From positions 1 through 7,612 of the forward strand of contig JAEOUJ010000269.1 in assembly GCA_016839405.1 (NCBI GenBank): a stretch of DNA of 7,612 nt, in the 5' to 3' direction. Positions within the stretch are counted from its first letter, which is position 1, and each line of letters starts with the position of its first letter. This document shows positions 1 through 5,475 of the stretch, one piece after another. The notes under the pieces were generated by a model, which ran no database searches, had not been told where the DNA came from, and saw only the letters and a program-made list of their open reading frames with translations. This stretch comes from Candidatus Gerdarchaeota archaeon. Lineage in GTDB: Archaea > Asgardarchaeota > Heimdallarchaeia > JABLTI01. Made by a program: the position numbers and the translations under genes.

Positions 1-926
1 AAAGAAGACTTATTGTTGAAGGATTTTTAAAAGCAGAAAATGCAAGTGCAGGTATGACTGTAAAAATTGCTAAAGGTGCTGAAGCTGATAAAATAAGTGC
101 TGGAATGAAAGTTGTTTTGAAAGGTGATATTCAAGTTGATCAAATAAGCGCTGGTAGTAAAGTCGAATTAAATGGAACTTCTAAAGTTGGTAAAATTAGT
201 GCTGGTCGTCGTATTAACCTGTTTGGATATCATGAAGTAGAAAAAACTAGTTCTGGTGCCAAGTCTGTTATAGATAATGCAAAAATTGTCAAAGCTTCAG
301 CTGGTCTTGCCTTTATTGCTAAAGGTGATGTAGAAATTGGCAAAGTAAGTGCTGGTTTTGGCATTAAATTAAAAGGTAATGCATCAATTGAACATGGAAG
401 TGCAGGCTTCTCTATTAAAGCTTTAAAATCACTTACTTTTAATCATTTAAGTGCTGGTTTTAAAATTCTTTGTAGAAAAAATGCTATAGGTGAAAAAGCT
501 AGCGCTGGATTTAGAGTAAAAGGTTTAGAAAACTTAGAAATTAAAGATTCAATATCCGCGGGTTTCAGCTGCTCTGCTAAAAAGAAATTATTAGCACGTA
601 AAATCTCAGCTGGAAGAAAGATAAAAGCTAAATATATTGAAGCAGATAGAATTACTGTTCATAAACGTGGTAAATTAATTGGTTTGGTAAAAGCTAATTA
701 TGTCCAATTAGAAGAAAGAGCTCGAGCAAGTAATCTTCATGTTCAAGAACTAGAAATGTTTGCACGTAGCAAAGCTCGTAATGTTTATGCTGAAACAATA
801 ATCATTGAAGATAAAGCTGTTTTATCTGGTAACGTAGAATATACAAATGAGATTGATGCTGAGAGTAAAGCTCGTATTAGAACTAAACCGATAAAAGTTG
901 AAAAATTACCTGAAATTAAATTTTAA
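1..926 (+). CDS. Bactofilin-like beta-helical repeat protein, SAG-type (5' partial)
   Basis: The reading frame is open from base 3 to the left edge, so the gene starts outside the window. The ATG at 54 is internal: the 17 codons before it already form one repeat ending in N-A-S-A-G. The visible part has 12 repeat ends with the signature S-A-G (one S-S-G), mostly every 17 residues, with a short hydrophobic/basic strand before each. This pattern fits a right-handed beta-helix of the polymer-forming cytoskeletal (bactofilin, DUF583) type. The last 100 or so residues lose the S-A-G signature but keep a beta-helix-like rhythm and match the C-terminus of the next gene. By hand count the protein is strongly basic (about 54 K/R against 30 D/E). 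No signal peptide or membrane segment is visible, so a cytoplasmic filament or scaffold is the likely role. The family is inferred from repeat character, not from a search. Confidence 0.75.
   Translation, partial: RRLIVEGFLKAENASAGMTVKIAKGAEADKISAGMKVVLKGDIQVDQISAGSKVELNGTSKVGKISAGRRINLFGYHEVEKTSSGAKSVIDNAKIVKASAGLAFIAKGDVEIGKVSAGFGIKLKGNASIEHGSAGFSIKALKSLTFNHLSAGFKILCRKNAIGEKASAGFRVKGLENLEIKDSISAGFSCSAKKKLLARKISAGRKIKAKYIEADRITVHKRGKLIGLVKANYVQLEERARASNLHVQELEMFARSKARNVYAETIIIEDKAVLSGNVEYTNEIDAESKARIRTKPIKVEKLPEIKF
54..614 (+). repeat. Array of 11 coding repeats, about 51 bp each, S-A-G signature
   Basis: Eleven consecutive units encode 17 residues each, except unit 5 (16 residues) and unit 10 (18 residues), and every unit ends in S-A-G or S-S-G. 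The unit before base 54 ends the same way. DNA identity between units is low, so this is an old protein-level repeat, not a recent tandem expansion. Total length is 561 bp, the same as the array in the following gene. Confidence 0.85.
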
Positions 927-937
927 TCTATTTATTT

Positions 938-968
938 AAGCTATTCTTTTTAGAATAGCTTCTTTTTT
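938..968 (+). terminator. Hairpin plus T-tract terminator after the SAG-type gene
   Basis: A perfect 10-bp stem (AAGCTATTCT at 938-947 with AGAATAGCTT at 952-961) closes a TTTT loop and is followed by C and six T (963-968). It begins 12 bases after the stop codon. The form is that of a bacterial intrinsic terminator. In an archaeon the T-tract alone could be enough, with the stem stabilising the transcript end. Confidence 0.75.
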
Positions 969-972
969 ATAA

Positions 973-985
973 TCACAAATTGTGA
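973..985. promoter_or_regulatory. 13-base palindrome, possible operator
   Basis: TCACAA-A-TTGTGA is a perfect 6+1+6 palindrome. It lies just upstream of the TATA-like element of the next gene, in the region where an archaeal regulator could act on TBP/TFB binding. No regulator can be named from the sequence. Confidence 0.35.
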
Positions 986-991
986 ATTTCC

Positions 992-1000
992 TTTATAAAT
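992..1000 (+). promoter_or_regulatory. TATA box for the GGT-type repeat gene
   Basis: TTTATAAAT matches the archaeal TATA consensus. With the usual spacing of about 25 bases, transcription would begin near 1020, giving a very short leader that carries the Shine-Dalgarno AAGGTGA (1021-1027) and the TTG start at 1033. This promoter, together with the hairpin terminator just upstream, suggests that the two repeat genes can be transcribed separately. Confidence 0.55.
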
Positions 1001-1032
1001 GATTAAAAGTTATTTCACTTAAGGTGAAGTAC

Positions 1033-2202
1033 TTGTCAGAACGAGTTATTGAAAAAGGTCAAGTTGTTAAATTAAGTAATGTTAAAGGTAACCTGAAAGT
1101 AGGTAAAGATGTTACCATAGTTGCTGAAAATGATAGTATTTTGATTGATGGTTTTATTACTGGTAGGGGCAATTTTGTTTGTGAAGGAAATTTAATTGCT
1201 AGAGCTTTAAGAATTAAAAATGGTTCCGCTGAGATTTTTGGAAATCTGGAACTACAACAATATACTCAAGTGGATAATAAATTAGATGTAATGGGTAATA
1301 TTATTTCTCCTGATGTAACAGTTGGTGGATCATTATTTGTAGAAAAAAATATTCAAAGTGAAACAGTAAAAGTTGGAGGAACAACGAGAATAGAAAACAA
1401 TGCACAAATTGAAACAATAAAAACTGGTGGAACTTTAAAAATATATGGGGAAAGCAATATAGGGACAATATCGGTTGGAGGGACAGTAAAATTATCAAAA
1501 AGAGCTGAAGTTGATTCATTGCATGTTGGTGGTACTGTAAAGGTTGCTGGAGGAAAATTTGAATCTATTAAAATTGGGGGTACTTTTAAAGCAACTGAAT
1601 TAATTGAAATAGGAACTATAGATGTGGGAGGTACAATAAAACTTGAAGATAAAGCATCAATTGACGATTTATCTCTTGGAGGCTCTTTTTCAACTAATAG
1701 TGATTTAGTATTTGGTAGAATAAATATAGGTGGAACAATAAAAATTATGGGAAACGCAGAAGGTGATTCTATAAAAGTTGGTGGTACAATAGTATGTCAA
1801 GAAAATCTAACCTGTAAAAGTAAGTTGCTAGTTGGAGGATCATGTTCAGTTGAAAAAGTAATAATCAGTGATGATATAGAAATAGGTGGTAAAATTAAAG
1901 CTCAGTTAATAAAGGCAAAATATTTCAAAATCAAACGCAGAGGAGAAGCTATAGGTGTAATTGAAGCAGATTCTGTAATAATTTCATCAAGAGCAACTGC
2001 TGAAGATATTTATGGCAGAGATATTAGAATAGAAGAAAATGCTCGAGTTAAAAATCTTTATGGAGAAAGCATAGTTATAGAAGAAGGTGCTAGGGTATCC
2101 GGTGAAATCCTTTATACAAAAGAAATATATTATGAAGATGATGTAAAAATAAAAGAAAAACGAAAAGTGGATGCTTTACCATCGCCAAAAGTAAGATATT
2201 AA
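1033..2202 (+). CDS. Bactofilin-like beta-helical repeat protein, GGT-type
   Basis: This is a second polymer-forming-cytoskeletal-like protein, 389 residues from the preferred start. An N-terminal region of about 100 residues already looks like irregular beta-helix. Next comes an array whose units end in G-G, usually followed by T-x-K (for example V-G-G-T-V-K). A C-terminal region of about 100 residues aligns almost without gaps to the C-terminus of the preceding gene; both contain an I-G turn, R-A, N-x-Y, I-I/V-I-E, S-G and Y-T-x-E-I. The TTG at 1033 sits 5 bases after AAGGTGA. The GTG at 1024 lies inside that Shine-Dalgarno, so it is unlikely to be the start even though it gives a longer frame. 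By hand count the protein is close to neutral, unlike its basic paralog. It has no signal peptide or membrane helix. Filament or scaffold function is inferred from fold-type only. Confidence 0.75.
   Translation: MSERVIEKGQVVKLSNVKGNLKVGKDVTIVAENDSILIDGFITGRGNFVCEGNLIARALRIKNGSAEIFGNLELQQYTQVDNKLDVMGNIISPDVTVGGSLFVEKNIQSETVKVGGTTRIENNAQIETIKTGGTLKIYGESNIGTISVGGTVKLSKRAEVDSLHVGGTVKVAGGKFESIKIGGTFKATELIEIGTIDVGGTIKLEDKASIDDLSLGGSFSTNSDLVFGRINIGGTIKIMGNAEGDSIKVGGTIVCQENLTCKSKLLVGGSCSVEKVIISDDIEIGGKIKAQLIKAKYFKIKRRGEAIGVIEADSVIISSRATAEDIYGRDIRIEENARVKNLYGESIVIEEGARVSGEILYTKEIYYEDDVKIKEKRKVDALPSPKVRY
1330..1890 (+). repeat. Array of 11 coding repeats, about 51 bp each, G-G signature
   Basis: Eleven units of 17 residues, except unit 5 (16) and unit 10 (18), each end in G-G; a twelfth G-G immediately precedes the array. 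Length and the positions of the odd units are identical to the array in the upstream paralog, with the signature changed from S-A-G to G-G throughout. Confidence 0.85.
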
Positions 2203-2322
2203 CCATATTTTACAATATTTTATTAATGAAAAAGTTATTTTTAATTGAGGCAAATATTATTAAGTCTTTAATCTGAAATCATACAAAAATATTAAATGTA
2301 ATCAAAAATAAAGATTTGAATT

Positions 2323-2338
2323 AGGAGGATCTATCTTG
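2323..2338 (+). promoter_or_regulatory. Strong Shine-Dalgarno fixing a TTG start
   Basis: AGGAGGATC stands a few bases before TTG at 2336, and the following codons encode a good N-terminal membrane segment (basic residues, then a hydrophobic stretch). This is the clearest case in the window that TTG is used as a genuine start codon. Confidence 0.75.
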
Positions 2339-3415
2339 AACAAGGTAGCTAGGAAATATCTAAAGTTCGGTATGTTAGTATTTACATTTATAATAATCTC
2401 ACAATTAACAATTCCTTTAGTATCGGGTGTAATTGATACTGATCGACCAAGAACAATACGACCCGGTTATCAACAAGCATTTATTTATACTGTTAGAAAT
2501 TATAAGAATCAAAGAATAACAACAACGATTTTCTTTAATGAAACAGTACCTGATGGTTTCACTGTTCATGTTTTTATCACAACAGAAGATGAATGGAATG
2601 AAATGACAAATGGATTAAGAACAGTTTATGAGATGGAAGAGAATAGAACATACCATTTAGTTCAGAAAAATGAATTATACGTACAAGAGTTTGTTGTTCC
2701 TGATTGGGATGATTGGACTTTTGTTTGGCTTAATCTTAATGGTGTAGATCTATATTGTGAACAAATAAGGATAGAACATCAACACATACTTTGGTGGCTT
2801 ATGATAGTTATTCCTAGCATAGTTGTGATTGGCTTTGTTATTTATGGTGTAGTACAAAATGTCACTAAATATGATAGAGCTAGAATGGATAACAAAAAAG
2901 CACTTGATAAAATTACAAGCAGATCAGAGGGACAAAGGAAAAGAGCAGCATATTGGTTGATTAGTAATGGAAATAAAGAAGAATTAGAAAGTTTAAAGGA
3001 AAAACTTGTAGATAGCCGACCAATTGTTCGAGAAAATGCTGCTTTTGCTATGGGAGGAATTTCTAGAAGAATAGGTGATAAAAGCTCATCTAAATTACTT
3101 CTAAAAAGTTATGAAATTGAGAATGATGCCTTAGTAAAAGAAGCTATAGTAGGTGCATTATGTGATATAAGTGATGAATCAGCTTTGTCGATTTTTGAAA
3201 AATATCTAGTTAATGATCATAATGAAAAGCTACGATTTCGAATAGCTACAGCACTTGAAGAAATTGCTTCAGAAAAATCTGCTAAAGTATTAGTTAAAGT
3301 ATTTGAATCAAATATTACTGATACATTAAAAATTGCATGCAAGAAAGCTTTAGAAAGTATTGCTGTAAAAACTGGAACTAATGTTGATAAATTAATAACA
3401 AAATATACAACATAA
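2336..3415 (+). CDS. Membrane protein: outer beta domain, TM helix, cytoplasmic HEAT-like repeats
   Basis: The 359-residue protein starts at TTG after AGGAGG. Residues 1-10 are basic and 11-30 hydrophobic, which indicates a signal peptide or anchor. Residues 31-150 look beta-rich, with sequons N-E-T (68) and N-R-T (103). A stretch ending in V-P-D-W-D-D-W-T-F-V-W-L-N-L-N resembles the final strands of GOLD/emp24- or pre-peptidase-type beta-sandwiches; this is a weak resemblance by eye. Residues 152-173 form a clear transmembrane helix, followed by a basic stretch that fits a cytoplasmic side. Residues about 190-345 form four or five helical pairs typical of HEAT/ARM repeats (for example R-x-x-A-A-x-W-L, V-R-E-N-A-A-F-A, F-R-I-A-T-A-L-E-E-I). 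HEAT domains bind partner proteins, so this is probably a receptor or anchor linking the cell surface to a cytoplasmic partner. It lies 133 bases after the GGT-type gene on the same strand. Exact function is unknown. Confidence 0.75.
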   Translation: MNKVARKYLKFGMLVFTFIIISQLTIPLVSGVIDTDRPRTIRPGYQQAFIYTVRNYKNQRITTTIFFNETVPDGFTVHVFITTEDEWNEMTNGLRTVYEMEENRTYHLVQKNELYVQEFVVPDWDDWTFVWLNLNGVDLYCEQIRIEHQHILWWLMIVIPSIVVIGFVIYGVVQNVTKYDRARMDNKKALDKITSRSEGQRKRAAYWLISNGNKEELESLKEKLVDSRPIVRENAAFAMGGISRRIGDKSSSKLLLKSYEIENDALVKEAIVGALCDISDESALSIFEKYLVNDHNEKLRFRIATALEEIASEKSAKVLVKVFESNITDTLKIACKKALESIAVKTGTNVDKLITKYTT

Positions 3416-3416
3416 T

Positions 3417-3473
3417 TCCTTTTTATTTTTCTAATTTTATTTTAATTCTATTTTTAAATAATGTCTTTTTAGA
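3417..3473 (+). terminator. Oligo-T terminator region after the HEAT membrane gene
   Basis: Directly after the stop codon the + strand carries a series of T runs (four to six T each) with no strong stem. This is the usual form of an archaeal terminator. It probably separates the membrane gene from the VOC gene. Confidence 0.5.
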
Positions 3474-3532
3474 AGATTTCAGTTTTATGAAAAATTAATA
3501 GTCTAGATGAACATTTTGTTTTTTCTAAAATA

Positions 3533-3564
3533 ATTTATTAAGATGATTTTTTAAATTTAAAAAA
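3533..3564 (+). promoter_or_regulatory. Probable promoter and 18-base AT palindrome before the VOC gene
   Basis: ATTTATTA (3533-3540) is a possible TATA box at a suitable distance for transcription to begin about 15-20 bases before the start codon. Just downstream, six T, three A, three T and six A (3547-3564) form a perfect 18-base palindrome. The low complexity of this region makes both calls tentative. Confidence 0.3.
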
Positions 3565-3578
3565 GAAAGGTGAATATA

Positions 3579-3956
3579 TTGAAATTTCAATCGCAAATTA
3601 GTTTTCTCTATTATAAGGATTTAATAAAAGCAAGTAAATTTTATGAACACATTTTTGATTTTAATCTAATAATAGATCAAGGTTGGGCTAAGATATATCA
3701 AACAACAAATGGTGCCTTTCTTGGTTTAGTTGATGAGAAAAGAGGTTTTTTCAATTGGCAAAAAGAAAAGACCATTATGATAACCTTTGTTACTTCTTCA
3801 AAAGAAGAAGTTGATGAATGGTATATAAGATTGCAGGAATTCAATGTAAAATTCTTATCTGAGCCACATGATGTCGAAGAAATTAACATTCGATGTTTTA
3901 TATTTGAAGATCCTGAAGGATATGTAATTGAAATTCAACATTTTTTAGATAAATAA
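3579..3956 (+). CDS. Glyoxalase/VOC-superfamily protein, unknown substrate
   Basis: The 125-residue size is that of a single VOC (vicinal oxygen chelate) module made of two beta-alpha-beta-beta-beta halves. The first half shows Y-K-D-L-I-K-A-S-K-F-Y-E (residues 12-23), the typical entry to helix 1. The second half ends with E-D-P-E-G-Y-V-I-E-I (110-119), the classic final strand in which E118 would be a metal ligand. The usual histidine of the first strand is not obvious; Q6, I7 and S8 occupy that place. Metal binding is therefore uncertain and glyoxalase I activity should not be assumed. The start is TTG at 3579, five bases after AAAGGTGA; a GTG at 3570 overlaps that Shine-Dalgarno and is rejected. 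Neighbours do not reveal a pathway. VOC membership is well supported, the reaction is unknown. Confidence 0.75.
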   Translation: MKFQSQISFLYYKDLIKASKFYEHIFDFNLIIDQGWAKIYQTTNGAFLGLVDEKRGFFNWQKEKTIMITFVTSSKEEVDEWYIRLQEFNVKFLSEPHDVEEINIRCFIFEDPEGYVIEIQHFLDK

Positions 3957-3969
3957 AACTAGATTATTA

Positions 3970-4033
3970 TACAATTGTAAAATATGCAATACTTTTATGA
4001 ATAAAAGAATAATTATCTTTGAACATAATTATC
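3970..4033. promoter_or_regulatory. Promoter region of the PGK-like gene with clustered small palindromes
   Basis: Between the VOC stop and the next start are TACAATTGTA (3970-3979), an inverted repeat CTTTTAT-GA-ATAAAAG (3992-4007), and a direct repeat ATAATTATC (4009-4017 and 4025-4033) spaced 16 bases apart. AT-rich elements near 3979-3986 or 3994-4006 could be TATA boxes, placing the transcript start among the direct repeats. The group may be operator sites, but AT-rich sequence yields such patterns easily. Confidence 0.35.
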
Positions 4034-4055
4034 AAATTTAATAGAGGAATTAATC

Positions 4056-5423
4056 TTGTCAGAATTGGTTTATGAGAAAATTATTAGTGAAAATTCATAT
4101 GAAAAAATGACTAAGAAAAAAACCGGATTAGTAGGCGTAAGAGTTGATATAAATAGCCCACTAAGTATTGATGAATTTGAAGGGAAAAAATACAAAAGAG
4201 TAGTTAAAAGCCCTCGGATGGATGTTTGTGCTGACACAATTTTAAAAATCACCAAAATGGGTTATGTTCCACTTATTTTTGCTCATCAAGGTCGTTATAC
4301 AAAAGATGGCCCTGATGATAGTTGTATTTCTTTGAAATCTCATGCTGATATGTTAGATGGAATGCTTTATAATTTAAATGTTCAATTTCAAGATGATCCA
4401 CTATTATCACTTACTCATTATGATTTTGTTGGATTATCTCCTGGAGATGCAGTAATTCTTGAAAACACAAGAATGGAATTACTCCCTGGTAATGGCACAA
4501 TGGAAAAGGAATTAGATGAAGGTCGTAAATTATTCAATAAAGTATTTGATCCTATTCTTGATTATTATATTATCGATGCATTTCCAACATCTCATAGAGT
4601 AGATACAACAATGGCTCCTGTATTTGAAAATACGCCTATTCTTTTTGGACCAGAATTTGTTAAGGAGTTTAATGAAATACAAAAAATCAGAAAGCGATTG
4701 TATTCCTCTCAACCTATTATGTTTGGGTTTGGTGGGGCTAAATTTGATAAACTTGAAAATATGAAAACTATTCTTTCCAGAAAAAATGTCATTGCTTTCT
4801 TTGGTGGCATTCCTGCTCAATTATTATTGCGAGCAGCAGATTATTCACTTGGTAAAAGTAATGATGAATTTTTAAAGGATAGAGGTATTGATGTAGCAAA
4901 AGAGCTTCTTAAAGTTATGAAAGATGGTGCAGATTGTTATCTTCCAATTGATTTTACTGTTAAATTAGGTGAAGCTGGTCACACTATAAGAACATTGAGT
5001 ATTGCTGATGTAGAAAAATATGCAGATGGTTTTATTGTTGATATTGGAGAGCATACTGTTAGTTATTTCATTAATGATATAATTCTATCATTTCTTTCAA
5101 CACCAAAAGCTCAAATACTTAATAACACGAATGGACTCAAAGATTTTGAGTGGTTATTTATACAAGCTGGACCATACGGCAAAGTAGATGAATATGGATT
5201 AAACACATTACCATTTATAGCTAAATTGCTCAAAAAAGATATCAATATTACAATTCTAGGCGGTGATTCGGCTGCTTATATGAGAACAAGTGGTTTTGGT
5301 GATGCTGTAAATCTCATTTTAAGTGGTGGAGCTGCTTTGTCTTATCTAGCTAATGGAAAAATAAAATGCATTGATGAAAATCCAATTTTCAAAGATTATT
5401 TCAAAAATAATGTAAAATCATAA
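4056..5423 (+). CDS. Divergent archaeal-type phosphoglycerate kinase homolog
   Basis: Phosphoglycerate kinase interconverts 1,3-bisphosphoglycerate + ADP and 3-phosphoglycerate + ATP in glycolysis/gluconeogenesis. The 455-residue protein follows the family from end to end. The N-domain has V-R-V-D-I-N-S-P (28-35), R54, H-Q-G-R (77-80), E-N-T-R (136-139) and D-A-F-P-T-S-H-R (174-181). The C-domain has G-G-A-K (226-229), D-I-G (329-331), a G-P-Y-G turn (372-375), G-G-D-S (402-405) and S-G-G-A-A (423-427). The substrate-side basic residues are therefore kept. On the nucleotide side the usual N-G-P-x-G-x-F-E is A-G-P-Y-G-K-V-D, and G-G-G-D-T and T-G-G-G-A are altered. About 20 extra residues appear to lie between D-I-G and G-P. 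Archaeal family members are commonly near 400-415 residues, so this one is long. It could be the cell's PGK or a paralog with a changed nucleotide site. The start is TTG after AGAGGA. Confidence 0.7.
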   Translation: MSELVYEKIISENSYEKMTKKKTGLVGVRVDINSPLSIDEFEGKKYKRVVKSPRMDVCADTILKITKMGYVPLIFAHQGRYTKDGPDDSCISLKSHADMLDGMLYNLNVQFQDDPLLSLTHYDFVGLSPGDAVILENTRMELLPGNGTMEKELDEGRKLFNKVFDPILDYYIIDAFPTSHRVDTTMAPVFENTPILFGPEFVKEFNEIQKIRKRLYSSQPIMFGFGGAKFDKLENMKTILSRKNVIAFFGGIPAQLLLRAADYSLGKSNDEFLKDRGIDVAKELLKVMKDGADCYLPIDFTVKLGEAGHTIRTLSIADVEKYADGFIVDIGEHTVSYFINDIILSFLSTPKAQILNNTNGLKDFEWLFIQAGPYGKVDEYGLNTLPFIAKLLKKDINITILGGDSAAYMRTSGFGDAVNLILSGGAALSYLANGKIKCIDENPIFKDYFKNNVKS

Positions 5424-5450
5424 AAATGAATTACTCTAGAAAATTCACGT

Positions 5451-5475
5451 AAAATAAATTTTTTAGGTCCTATAT
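5451..5475 (+). promoter_or_regulatory. Short citC upstream region with weak translation signals
   Basis: Only 52 bases separate the PGK-like stop from the citC ATG. AAAATAAA (5451-5458) is a possible TATA element, but it lies so close to the ATG that the transcript would be leaderless or nearly so. The only ribosome-site candidate is AGG at 5465-5467. Either citC is read through from the upstream gene or it uses a leaderless mode, unlike its neighbours. Confidence 0.3.

Noticed and set aside
54..56. ATG as the start of the first repeat gene
   Set aside because: The frame is open to the window edge and the upstream codons form another repeat ending in N-A-S-A-G, so this Met is internal.
1024..1026. 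GTG start giving three extra residues (also at 3570 and, on the - strand, 7492)
   Set aside because: Each GTG is part of the Shine-Dalgarno core of the next start codon and has no ribosome site of its own.
1301..1519. Leu/Phe-rich minus-strand open frame
   Set aside because: It is the antisense of the GGT repeat array; its apparent hydrophobicity comes from the complement of Lys/Glu/Asn codons. No ribosome site of its own was seen.
54..1890. Regular repeats of about 51 bases as a possible CRISPR or satellite
   Set aside because: The regularity is in the protein, units differ strongly at DNA level, and there are no identical repeats with unique spacers.
2203..2322. A strong promoter or terminator between the GGT-type gene and the HEAT gene
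   Set aside because: Only generic AT-rich stretches and weak T runs are present; a TATA element near 2287-2294 is possible but not distinctive, so co-transcription cannot be excluded.
3698..3889. Minus-strand open frame opposite the VOC gene
   Set aside because: The sense frame has clear VOC signatures and a good Shine-Dalgarno; the antisense frame has neither.
4530..4820. Minus-strand open frame of 96 codons, and a smaller one at 4070-4255
   Set aside because: Both lie opposite well-conserved PGK motifs, show no recognisable domain, and are explained by AT-rich antisense sequence.
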